This document shows, in pieces, positions 25,346 to 36,075 of a stretch of DNA of 64,000 nt. The position numbers were made by a program, and so were the translations under genes. Numbering within the stretch: the first letter of the stretch is position 1; each line of letters starts with the position of its first letter. The stretch is from Lepeophtheirus salmonis. Taxonomy: Eukaryota; Arthropoda; Copepoda; Siphonostomatoida; Caligidae. The stretch spans positions 69,847,702 to 69,911,701 of the forward strand of contig NC_052135.2 of NCBI RefSeq assembly GCF_016086655.4. Direction: 5' to 3'. The notes under the pieces were generated by a model. It searched no databases, was not told the DNA's origin, and was given only the letters and a program-made list of their open reading frames with translations.

Positions 25346-26490
25346 TTTAACATACTTTTTCTACACCCGGTATATCTCAAAGCATCGCTTGCTAGTACAG
25401 TATTTGTACATAATTATAAGTTTATATTATATGATTGACATTTTAGTTATAAGGTAGTTTACAATCTCCATAATAGAGGACAATAAATCTTCACAAAAAC
25501 AAAAGATCTATTATTTGAAGAGTTTTCTTGACATTCGCTCATATGCACATAAGAACATATTCATAAGTCTCACATTCACATAAAAAATGATAAGCTGTTT
25601 CACTTTAATTACTAAGAAACAAACGTAGTTTGTTATTTTTCATAAATGAAGCTGAATATTAGAGTTTTTGAAATCAAATGTGTTAAAGGATTCCTTTTTT
25701 TTTATATTTAAAGGCGATAATTAAGTTTATTTGATAAAGCTGTTTCTCCTAATTTCAGTGCTGTCAATATTTTCTATTCATCTTCAACAGCAATAAAGTC
25801 ATCTGAGTTTTTGACAGACTTTCAGAATCCTCCGCCTCTTTCATTTTATAGTATTGTTACTGTAGATGGTGCATTAGAGATCAAATATATAGATTACATT
25901 TTTGAATCTGAAAGTTGACCAAAGCAATGATAAATATTATATTTATTCAGATATTATTTTCCACAAATTTACGTTTTTTACTATGTATGTATATAGTAAT
26001 ATTGTATAATTTAATTTATTTAATCATTTAATTGTTAAAAAAAGCACACTTAATATAACATAATAATGGTATTTTCTCAGAAGAAACACGTGCGCAAAAG
26101 AAGGATGGAAAATAAGCCGGGAATTTAGTCCAAAATATGTTAAACAAAGTAAATATTATAATTTAAAATGAGCAAACTAAATAATATACATTATCTGTCA
26201 GGAGTGTGACTCACTGTCACTTTGGCTAATATCAGGCTGGATTGCTTAAGGCTGCTAGTATCTTTACAGAATACGTCAACTGTTGTTTAACGCCAGTGTA
26301 TTTTTTTAGTTATTTTAATAATATTTCATCTTTACAAATTGCCATATTGCGGTATTTGTAAGTTGTAAGATAGTTATTAATTATTATTATAATTTATGCT
26401 TATGAATTCTTAGATAAGGAGGGGAAGACTTTTGCAACCATTCAATGCAAATCTACCAAGTAGGACTCATTTTCACTTCACGGAGGAAAT
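25346..26490. other. AT-rich spacer, no gene seen
   Basis: No supported gene in about 1.1 kb. Confidence 0.5.
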
Positions 26491-26920
26491 TTGACTACAC
26501 TGTTTAAGTTTAAGTTCATACAAGTAAAGGTAAAACTTAGTTCCGCGCCTGGATGCCTTAGTGACCACAGGCTAACTAAGTCTGAGAAGAAGGATCCTCC
26601 TCCCGCCAAAAGACACTTCCATATTTTTCAAAGGATAAGGAATAACGAAGTCTTTGGATCAAAGCTCTCTGTTTTAACAAATAGCCATTAGGAGCCTTCA
26701 AAATATTATGCTATATATGACTCGCATTATTTAACTTCCGACTATAAAATTAAATCTGAGGATACGAACAACTATCGCCGTAAGGATATCTTTATAAAAA
26801 TATTAATCAAGGATGCTACACCAACACAGTTTCCAAAAATGCCCTCCTATTTTTCCAAGACAGCCAAAATAGTGAGAAGCAAAGCAAAAGGAAAATATTA
26901 TGAATACAATTCATGAATTC
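26491..26920 (+). pseudogene. THAP-domain protein remnant
   Basis: One frame, interrupted once (TAG at 26689-26691), reads like a THAP zinc-finger domain and its linker. It has a first-cysteine region (SSAPGCLSD, one of the two Cys lost), a basic middle with FHIF, then EPSKYYAIYDSHYLTSDYKI, matching the PSKY..VCS.HF..SDY end of a THAP domain with the Cys replaced. The linker SEDTNNYRRK...DATPTQFPKMPSYF is also of a type often seen after THAP domains. THAP domains bind DNA in P-element-type transposases and host genes derived from them. Two of four zinc ligands appear lost, so it is probably inactive. Confidence 0.6.
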
Positions 26921-27169
26921 GAAATGGCCGATGCTATTTCTTCGATATCAAAACTAAATTTAAAACTTATCAAATGGGTTTTATGAGCTCCTTGAATCAA
27001 TTGATCAGACATTGATATTTCAATATATTAAATTTTCGGATTCACATGGATTTTTCATCGTCGGATTTTCTGCCAAAGTTAATTTAGACTTATCAATTAG
27101 AATGTGGTTAGTATTTTAGTCTGTCAAAATGTACATGCATTAATGAATATGTCTATTTCAATTTTTCAG

Positions 27170-27449
27170 GTAGAGAAACTTTCATTTGAACTACGGAAAA
27201 ACATCATTGGCAATGCTCACATAAATGAGTGGGATATTTTATTGAAAATACTGAACTGTTTGAATTCCTTGTCTACTTCTGATTTTGTTTCTGAAAATTC
27301 AACTGAAACCAAATGTTGAAGGTGAAATGGAATCAGTTATTAAGCGTCTCCAAAATCTCAATCCTCATATAACACTTATGCCTCCTCCTAAAAGATTCTT
27401 CACAGAGGAGGTACACCACATGGATGTATGCTTTGTCTATGAAATATAA
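27170..27449 (+). pseudogene. Exon-like coding remnant, unidentified
   Basis: A pyrimidine-rich acceptor (CAATTTTTCAG) ends at 27169 and is followed by VEKLSFELRKNIIGNAHINEW, open for 49 codons. After one apparent single-base frameshift near 27316 it continues (VEGEMESVIKRLQNLNPHI ... VHHMDVCFVYEI) to TAA at 27447. Composition is coding-like (Glu, Lys, Asn, Leu with varied residues). I do not recognise the family. It may be a later exon of the THAP relic 250 bp upstream or an unrelated insertion. Confidence 0.4.
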
Positions 27450-27581
27450 ATTTTTTTCAACGGCTTTATACATAGTGCTCCGCAAGGAAGTCCTTAGTTT
27501 GTTGCATTAGTCAACGATCGCTGAGAGAAATGATAAAAAAGATTAGCTTGTCACAGAGGACTTACTGGAAGTATCTGGGAC

Positions 27582-27791
27582 GTGATGGTTGATTGTGAAT
27601 ACACAATCCCCACGAATTGGCAGTTACCAAGAGAAATGAATAAAAAACCAATTACTATGTACTCCTCCCAGCTTAACTTTTTTAAAGATTTCTCATATTG
27701 GTCTGATGAATGGGAAAGACTCAGAAACAAAGTAACAAGTCTCACCCATGATACGCTTTTAGCAGCTGAACAAACATCAACTGGAGGATAA
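27582..27791 (+). CDS. Unidentified 69-codon frame, coding-like
   Basis: Encodes MVDCEYTIPTNWQLPREMNK..., with WSDEWERLRNKVTSL near the end, a mixed and Trp-containing composition unlike chance frames in this AT-rich DNA. It ends in TAA at 27789. It lies just downstream of the exon-like remnant at 27170-27449, so both may be parts of one decayed gene. No family recognised. The antisense frame 27551-27829 looks like its shadow. Confidence 0.3.
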   Translation: MMVDCEYTIPTNWQLPREMNKKPITMYSSQLNFFKDFSYWSDEWERLRNKVTSLTHDTLLAAEQTSTGG

Positions 27792-27829
27792 AGGATATCG
27801 TAAAAATTAATGGATGAGGTCGATATCAA

Positions 27830-28990
27830 CCATTTTGAATGGACTTACATTTTCAAGTTTAAAAATGACCAGGCAATATTTAATTAAATAAAGTATTTTT
27901 TAGCATGATACTTATGATTTAGGCATTGCCGAAGTAGAATGTGAGAAGAATCATACTTTCAACTAATATGTTCAAAGTATAGCATCTAAAATTTTCAATA
28001 TTTTAGTAAAAAAACTTCTCTGAGGTAAATTATAAAATTTATTTCAACAAGAAAATAATTGGATATCAATATAATAAATCAAAAGAGTTAATAAAAATTA
28101 ACAGCAAGTAAGGAGGAAGCCTTTATTATCGGAATATCTTCAATGTTTCAAATAATTTGTATTGTTTGTTAATGTTTAAACACAATAAAAAAATAATTTG
28201 TTCTAATAAAAAATGTTTTTTGAATCTGAAGCAAATAGTGTATTTATTTATTTGAGTAAGTAAATATAATCTACAGCATGGATAGGCAACTCTTTATCGA
28301 CAGGGACGAATAATTATGTCGTTGAGTATAGGATGAGTATGAGTATTCATGGTACTAGGTCAAAGAAGTTATCGTAGCACATAATTTAGGGAGAGTTATC
28401 GTAGTATAGAGTCTAGGATAAGTTATAACCTCAAGTCAAAGAAGAGTCTGCATGGTGCTAGGATAATGGATAATAATATATTTAAAAGGACCATATGGAG
28501 ATCATCATGTATGTATTAAATATTAACATCTAAAAGAAAAGTCGAATTGATAAGTATGAGTCCTGAGTATCTAATTGAAAAATACTAGAAAATTTACAGC
28601 AAAATATTAAAACATAGTTATTTCTTTCCTTTACAAAGGAGATCAAAGAGCTCCAAGAAACATACTAGATCTATATAAATTGTATGAAGATAAATTCTTT
28701 ATAGATGTTGACTGATGTTGTTGTCTTTATTTAAAGGGGCAAGAAAGTAATCATTCCTCAATAAAAATTATCTTGACTTTCACTTTGTGCTTGGGATTGT
28801 ACCTCATTCGTTTATTACTTTACATATGTAGATAATACATCATTTGATAGCCATCTTAATATCTGGTTAATTGATGCTAAGAAATTTTACTATTGAAAAT
28901 ACTGTACTGGGATGAGGAGGTAATATTTTTTTCAGAGAAATGTGAGGTTGGTTGTTTCGTTTATGCACAAAAAGTTTCATCAAATAGGTA
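27830..28990. other. AT-rich DNA with vague internal repetition
   Basis: No gene seen. Between about 28320 and 28470 words such as GTCAAAGAAG, GAGTTATCGTAG and CTAGGATAA recur irregularly, perhaps a very degenerate tandem repeat. Confidence 0.4.
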
Positions 28991-28991
28991 A

Positions 28992-29831
28992 ATAAACAAA
29001 CACAGAGCAAGGGAAAAAATTATTCGCACGGGACACAAGCCAACCACGATTGCAAAGACGCTATCGTATCCCAGATCGACGGTCAATAGGATCTACAAAT
29101 GGAAGCTAACTGACCAGTCCGAACAGAAGTACCATGAGGGAAGAGGATACAAAGAGATTAATTTCCCATTTCTGGTGGGCCTCAAACGATCGATGACTGT
29201 GCTCACAATAAACCACGGAGTCAGCATGCGGACAGTCCAGGGGGCGGTTAAGGCCCAGCTGAAGTTGATCTCCTACAAGCACTTGAAGAGGCACATCTTT
29301 ATATCGAAGATGAAGGAATTACGGTTGACCTGGATTATACCTCCTCAAGGATAAGCGTCGTCCTGTAATTTTTGTAAGCAACGAGAAGAAGTGCACGTAT
29401 ACAACAGCCAAAACGACTGCTTCTTAGCTGATAAGAAGAAGAAGGACCCCATAGTTTACACAACCAATTTTCCGGTCTCTGTCATGACGTCGGGGGCATT
29501 AGGTCCAATGGGACGGTGATGCCGCCGATCTTCTTCAAACAAAAAGAGAGGGTCATTTCAACAAGTCCTAAGAGGAGTTGAAGTACAAAGTCATCACGTG
29601 GATGATAGCCTACGAGAGGGTCAACGGGTTCACCTTCCCGCAGGACTCATCTTCCAGGCACAAGGCCAAGAAGACCCTCGACTTGGTCAAGCAGAAAACG
29701 TCGACTTTTGGTCCCTGGAGATTTGGTCCTCTAACTTTCCTGATTTGAACTCTATGGACTACCGGGCCGTGCAGAATTATTTAACGATTTTTGTTCAGAA
29801 CATATCGCGGACAAGAATGACATTTGAATGA
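28992..29831 (+). pseudogene. Mariner-type transposase with paired-like DNA-binding domain
   Basis: An open frame at 28992-29354 (120 codons) encodes two helix-turn-helix segments: PTTIAKTLSYPRSTVNRIYK and, 60 residues later, VLTINHGVSMRTVQGAVKAQ. This is the bipartite paired-like arrangement of Tc1/mariner transposases. Other frames then give the first catalytic region (VYNSQNDCFLADKKK; its SDEK reads SNEK), VYTTNFPVSVMTSGA, the second acid (FTFPQDSS, about 29630) and the third block (NFPDLNSMDYRAVQNYL, 29735-29780). It resembles the 9.1-kb family in the central part but is clearly distinct. Multiple frameshifts; inactive. Confidence 0.8.
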
Positions 29832-29888
29832 CTTGAGAAACAATTTATTCATACATTTTTAGAATAATAAAATAGTTTGTGATCAAAT

Positions 29889-30832
29889 TTAATCAATGTA
29901 GCCACCATTTGACTCAATGACACTTGTCAGGCGACGTCTGAAGCTGCCACAGACTTGCTGGATGTAATCGGCGTCCATGGAGGCCCAGGCCTTGTTGACA
30001 GCAGCCTTTAAGGCATTTATGTTCTTGTGTCATTTTTTGCAGGCCTTGGTCTCCACGTGCGCCTAGATAGGGAAGTCTAGTGGGTTCAGATCTGGGCTCT
30101 GAGGGGCCAGTAGTCCTTGGCCAAAAGTTCATGTTGTCCTTGAGCCCCGCCTGAGCTTTCTTGGAAGCGTGGGCGGGTGCTCCATCTTGTTGAAAAACCC
30201 AAGGAGAGTTGCCGACTATGGATTTGATCCACGGAAGGGCCTTGGACGCCAGAATCTTCACATAATCCTCCACTGTTAATCTGAGCCAGTGGGGAACCAT
30301 ACCGGCTTCATGGCCTTCCCGTTGGATCTCCAAACATCTCCAAAGCTCACAACACGGTCATTTTGCCTGATTAAAACAGGATCGACCGTAAAAGTTTTCT
30401 CATCTGAAAAAATGATGATGCGTCCAGATGAGCTCTTGATATACTTCAAGATTTTCTTGGCACGCTCAAGTCTGACTTCTCGCTGACGTTCAGTTAGCAG
30501 AGGGCGTTCAGTACGCCTCAGGGACTTTCCTCCAGCCCTTTTCAATGCCCTTGAAACAGTTGATGTCGACGTTCCCATCTTTCTGGCCATGTCGGCAATG
30601 GACCTGTTGGGAGTCCTCTTGAACACTGCCTTTACTTGCCTTGTTGAGACAGTGGGCTTCCTGCCAGCCCCAGGGGAATGCTTGAGATCATCCCCAGCCT
30701 CCAAGCGCTTGGAAACGTTGTAAATTGTCTTCAACGAGTCCCCAACCTGTTCCTTAATGTTGTTATGAGGCACTCCCGCTCGGAGGAGGGCTGCAATTTC
30801 GATTCGATCTTCTTTGTTTCCTGATTGGACAT
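29889..30832 (-). pseudogene. Mariner/Tc1-type transposase, nearly complete, frameshifted
   Basis: ATG at 30832, final TAA at 29889. A single-base shift occurs near codon 8, then one frame (to 30276) covers the paired-like domain (STRQVKAVFKRTPNRSIADM; MGTSTSTVSRALKRAGG), a basic linker and FSDEKTFTVDPVLIRQND with the first Asp. A short internal deletion follows before SNGKAMKPVWFPTG, then a second one-base shift, and GNSPWVFQQDGAPAHASKK (29914-30333) holds the second Asp. A third shift precedes SPDLNPLDF, where the third Asp is preserved but followed by a stop. The C-terminus ends ESNGGYID. All three acidic residues are encoded but not in one frame. A fragment of this family lies at 55178-55290. 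Confidence 0.85.
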
Positions 30833-32825
30833 GGTTTCACGTAGAAGTTGTTACACTCTCACAGGAAGGATTTTTGTTTATTTTAACAGTAAAAATACGA
30901 AACAATCAGATTGGTTGCTACAAAACCTCTGAAAAAGTATACTTACATCATCGGTAAATAATTTTGCACGGCCCAGTACTTCTTTTTGGGGGAATTCAGT
31001 TGAAATTTTTTTTAAGGGCCTACAACAGTTTGGCCTTTCCAACAAATTAATCATGAAGTACTGGGCCAAGGTAAATCCTGTACACGTCGTCTCATGTCCC
31101 AAGTTACCTGAACTTCCCTGTATATATGGTACAATATATATATATGTTATAAACACTGGAATTATTTGTATCTTAAGACTGAAATACCTCAAACCTACTC
31201 ATCTGCTACATATTTCTTCTAATAACTACTTCCTCTATTGAAAGATCCCCATTCAGTAGTTGATGCACGAGTAATTCGTTATCTAACAAAGACTAAGATA
31301 AATTGTTTTTGAAAGCACCTGATATACTTTATTAATCAAAAGAGGCTTTCTACTACAAAGGTATGTACATACTTGTACATATAATATAAGTAGCTAATTA
31401 TCTAATTTTACTCTCTAGAGGATGTTAATTCATCATTTCAGTTCTAAAAATAGATGAACATATTGTTCTTGGTTCCATAAAGATTGTCCGTAGGTACATT
31501 GTCACCGGAAAACTGCCCTCTGAAAAATGGGAAAATAGACTGAAATTATTATAAAAAAATAGAGATTCATCTACCTATCTGCCTAGGGTGTCATCTTGGA
31601 AATTAAAAGGGTTATATTATTGTTATTTCTTTAGGTAGGAAATTTATCAACAGATCCTTAAATGGGCCCGACTCATCTGTAAATGAAACAGAGCTGTAGA
31701 TTAATCACTAACTGCTGCAATTTTCCACTTATGGTAATAGTCTGCACCGGAATTTTTCTGAGATCAATCTTCCGTGCACCATTTTATCATATGCGAGGGT
31801 GGCCTGAACAGTTTCCAACCTGAACCTGAAGATGCAAGTTCAATAGATTAATTTGATAACATGAAATTGAAGGGAAAAAATAATTTAATAAATAATATTT
31901 TTACGTACTGACATATTATTGAAAACATTATTTTAGAATGATATAGTTTTCAACGAGTTTCCTCATTAGAAAAAAAAAACGTTTGAACAATAACTTTCAG
32001 TCGTTGAAGTATTTACTGAGAATAGTTGTAAAAAAAAATGTATGTGAAAGAGAGATAGAGAGTCTTCAAATTGTTTGGGGTTACAATATCATTTTATCAG
32101 CAACTTTGTGTTTGGAAGGGTGTCGTATTGATACATTATGTTCTTGGAACATAGTGGGAATCATGGAATTATAGATATATGGAAGTCTACCGAGGCTATT
32201 TTATTTACCTTTATTTCCCCACTGTAGTGATAGAACCTTCTTCTTATAAGTACTTTATACACTTACAATTTTTATTACATCATTTGTATTTAAATACATT
32301 ATTCGGCCGTAAATTTTGAAAATAAAGGTAATTGACAATATCTATGGTAAACAATGAGTTTTTTATTTACAGATTTTTATATTAAAATTTTTCTCAAAAA
32401 TAGTTATTAAGATTAAATTGTGTAATAAAAATATGTGAAGAATACCAATCCTTGCTCAAATTTGTTGTTTCGCATTTTAAGAAGGTCAACGACAATATAT
32501 CCGGCCCCTATTTTATTTTATCATTGTACTAGATAGAGTACCGAACATTACCGGAAGTAATTAGACATTGGCTTAAAAATCAACTTTGGTATTAGATATG
32601 TCAAATATATTTACAAGGAATGGACATAACTTACAATTTGCCAGATATTATTCATGAGTATATCTTAGATAATATAGAAAATACTCTTTCTTTCTTCTAA
32701 GTCAATGAATTATCAATATAACACAAAATGGAAAAGAGGCTAATGATCATTCATATTATCAATATATGTATACTAGGTAATAGAGACAAACGTGGACTCG
32801 AATGATGGATTTATAAATACAGTAA
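30833..32825. other. AT-rich DNA with one short inverted repeat
   Basis: No gene recognised in about 2 kb. GGCCCAGTACTTC (30970-30982) and its exact complement (31055-31067) form arms of a possible hairpin with a 72-base loop. Frames at 30878-31241 fall around it and look like chance. Confidence 0.45.
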
Positions 32826-33122
32826 TCATTTTATATTTTCAATAATAGGCCAAAAAGTACTCATAACACAACATCTATACAAGTTTTTTGCAAAACTTTT
32901 TAACTCTATATCAATCACAGTCTGTACACGTCGGTGGGAGGCCATGCAGGAGTTGATGACAAAATCCTCTGACAAATTGTTCCATACAGCCGCTATAAAG
33001 GACTTAAGTGAGTCCATATTCGCGGTGGAAGTCCAGTATGATTCCCTCTCCAATGTGCCCCATATAGAATAGTCTAGTGGGTTCAAATTTGTTGAGGAAA
33101 GGGGAAATAGTGTGTTTCTCAT
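32826..33122 (-). pseudogene. Mariner-type transposase, C-terminal fragment
   Basis: A 98-codon minus-strand frame starts just before the third catalytic block (STNLNPLDYSIWGTLE, where SPDLNP is usual) and continues through NMDSLKSFIAAVWNNLSEDF and a typical C-terminal helix (RRVQTVIDIELK). Upstream catalytic blocks are absent, because the fragment ends at about 33122, roughly 40 bp before the TDP1 pseudogene. The preserved third Asp cannot compensate for the missing parts. Confidence 0.75.
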
Positions 33123-33159
33123 AGAGTTTTTATATTATATTTATATTTCATATTAGGAA

Positions 33160-34249
33160 TTTCGATCCATTGGCTAAGAAGTGAAAAAATGGAAGAATTT
33201 GCCCATGTTGATATCATAAGGTGAGGATGATCAAGGTTTGAATGAAGCCAATGTGCCGAGAAATCTAAATAGCATCAAAGTACAGTCTCCATTTCGTTAT
33301 GGAAAACATCATAGCAAATGATGACCATTGTTGACGAATACGACTCAGTCAGGGTAATAGTACTTACGGCTAATACGGACCCTTCATACTCGGAGAATAG
33401 AACTTAGGGACTATGGATTTCCCCTCGCTGTAAGTTTAGGGAGATCCAAGGGACTTTCCAACATAATTTATAATTGATTTGTTCAAATATCTAAAAGTTT
33501 ATGTCTTGTCTACCTTAAAACCCATCATTGATGTCATTTTTACGATATGAATGTCTTCTTCATCAGTTCTGTTCCTGATTCTCATAAAAACTTTTCCCTA
33601 TGTAATTGGGAGCATCATGTTCCTTAAAAAATATTAAAAGATTCTAATTGTAATTCCGATTATAGTGATTGGCCAGTAATTATCCAATGTTCTTCTATTG
33701 GATCCCTAGGACATTCATATGATAAATGGGTCACTTCTAATCTTATTTATAGTTCTTCCTTATCTGCTTCTATTGGCAGAAAACATTCCTTAGAATTAAA
33801 GCTCATTTATCTTTCAGAATCGGACGTCTTATCTAGTTAAAATGGTCCACTCTGGGATGCATGTCTCCTCCCTTACTCCTCCCAAACTCACTCAAAGCAA
33901 ACATGGCTCAGAAAGTACTTTCCTCGTTGGAGAAGAACGTCTCACTCAAGAAATTCATCCATGCCCCACATTAAGACGTATACTTGCCTCTCTCATGATG
34001 GCAGTAAATACTCATACCTTCTATTGCCCTCATCTAATATATCAAAAGTAGCCTGGGGTCACTAAATAAAGCAGGAGATAGTGGTGTGCTATTTACTTCC
34101 AAGCATATTATTCGTGGTAGAGTTTTTGAAGGAAAGGATCCCCCTTAGGTCCCCTAAGGAGTTTACCCTACGACACTCTCTTACAAAAGTATCAAAGCTC
34201 CTCTGAAGAGCCCTGGTTCTATGATCATCTATCAGATTATTTAGGATAA
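33160..34249 (+). pseudogene. TDP1: Tyrosyl-DNA phosphodiesterase 1 (TDP1) pseudogene
   Basis: TDP1 removes tyrosyl peptides of stalled topoisomerase I from DNA 3' ends and uses two HxK motifs. The + strand, across several frames, follows the TDP1 catalytic domain in order: SPFRYGKHHSK with the first HxK (33275-33310), VIVLTAN with the conserved Asn, GLWISP, YDMNVFFISSVPDSHKNFSL, WPVIIQCSSIGSLG (33670-33711), an IYP-like segment, LLPYSSQTHSKQTWLRKYFP, MPHIKTYTC with the second HxK (33961-33987), LLPSSNISKVAWG and finally PWFYDHLSDYLG with TAA at 34247. Frameshifts (one base lost right after the first HxK) and stops break it. No introns are visible over about 1 kb, suggesting a retrocopy, though a few-intron parent is possible. 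The N-terminal third is missing. Confidence 0.88.
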
Positions 34250-35043
34250 CCCAAATAATTTATTCAAATTATATGCATTATCTGTATATGATAGCAGATT
34301 TTTAATTTTATGTTTATTTACAACAGTGTAACAGAAAAATATGCACTATATATTAAGAATATGGGTGAAATGTGCAGTATGTATTTGAGCGTAACAATAC
34401 TATTAGTAAATTTGATATTTATTTATAAAAAGATAGAAAAAGCCTCATAAAAACTAAAAGGATTTAATCAAACACATTATAAAAAGACTTACTGTGTGCA
34501 CCGATTAAAAAAGTAGTTCAGTTTTCGAGAATAAATAATTATGTACACAGTTATTTTATTTATGTATATATCTATTAATGTATACTGTTACAACAATAGA
34601 AGGTAGATAAAACAAAAGCTGAAGCAATTTTAAACCTTGCCTTTGCAAACGACTTCCCTGAAGTTGAATTCCAGAATTGCAACTTGTGCCATTTTTTGGG
34701 GATGCTTTCTTCACCACCATTCTCTAGAACTTTACAACTCATATTTTCTGGGTGCACTTCCAATATTTACGGAATAAACTCCGTCAGTACTCCTATGGCT
34801 TTCTCAGTTTTTTTTCTTAATTCAATAAAGTTGTTTTTTAATGTACAAAGACGAACTCTTGTTACAAGATGCAAATGCAAACATTATTTTGGGTTTGAAG
34901 TATTTTGAATCAATATGCACTCAGGATTGAGAAGATAAAATATCTCACGATATATCACAGTGAACAGTTGGTGGTACAATAAATATTGAGCCTGGCATAT
35001 TGTAACTCAGGATTTCCATCAAATTCATAAAAACACATTTAAA
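34250..35043. other. Spacer without a recognised gene
   Basis: AT-rich. The overlapping frames at 34575-34763 (-) and 34684-34908 (+) resemble nothing known to me. Confidence 0.45.
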
Positions 35044-36075
35044 TTAGAAATTATAATCCCCTTCGGCTTCGATTACGTCGTCGCAGTGCTCCCAGAGTTT
35101 TTAAATTTGACGAACAACTCGTCTTCGCTTACACTCTTCATTGCCCGCTGCACGGCATTTTTACTTCCTCATGCCCCCAAACTCGTCATTCTGGATCAGA
35201 TGCTTCAACTTTCGGAACAGGAATCGGTGACAGAGGTTCAGATCTGGGCTGTAGGGGCTCTGTTTGACAGGTTCCACGTCCCTTCAGGTCAGAAACTCCC
35301 TTGCTTCAGCAGCAGCGTGAGGAAGGGCGTTATTCCACATCAACAGACAATCCTTCAGATGAATCATGTGCTGTTTAAGGTTGTTGAAGCGTTTCCAGGT
35401 CGTCTTCAGGTACTCTATCATGTTCTTCCGGTCGGTTGTGGTCCCAGGAGATAGTGCCTGGATGGGGACTCGCTTCAGTATGCAGGTGAACCCCATCAGG
35501 ATCATCGGGTTCCTTCACACAGAAGTTGATAACTGGGTCCCCGTGGGATTCACCCAGACGTGGCTCCGCACGGCCGAGTCCAAGTAGAACCAGGATTCGT
35601 CCTGGACTAGCAGATGAGACTCCAGATAGGCCTCCCCGTGGTCCCGGAACAGCTTCAAGAGGTCCAGACAGCACTTCACTCGTTGTCTCTTGTTGGTTTC
35701 TGTGAGCTGGTGAGGGACGAGGCAACTGTGGACGTTGATGAGCCCAAGATCCTCCATGATGATTCTGGTGATTGCTGTGTGTGGTAGGGAAACCTCAGGA
35801 GCAACCTAGCGAGTGCTCCTTTGGAGGTTCCGCTCGATCAGAAGCTTCATTTGGGCGACGTTCTCCTTTGTCCTTGTCTCCCGGGGACGTCCAGAGCGTG
35901 TCCTCTTCTCCAGGGCAAAACTTCCACTGTAGAAGTCCTTTCTCCATCTTTTGATTGTGGAGAGGCCAGGGCAGGTTTCAGGGAAGATACAGACAAGGTC
36001 TGTGTGGATCTCGTTGACTGTCTTGCCGAGCTTGTACCGGATCAAGAAGTAGGAGTGAAAATCAGGTGTCTTCAT
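35044..36075 (-). pseudogene. Mariner (SETMAR-like) transposase pseudogene, stops only
   Basis: ATG at 36075 to TAA at 35044 gives 1032 bp (343 residues), the normal mariner length, in one frame without a frameshift. Five in-frame stops interrupt it at 35806-35808, 35515-35517, 35284-35286, 35161-35163 and 35101-35103. The N-terminal helix-turn-helix is readable (LSTIKRWRKDFYSGSF) with WVPH-type LVPHQL after it. The first catalytic Asp is in QDESWFY; the second, normally W/HDNA.PH, is WNNALPH (Asp to Asn); the third, in YSPDLNLCHRFLF, is His where Asp belongs. It is thus dead by both stops and active-site changes. Terminal repeats were not identified. Confidence 0.9.
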
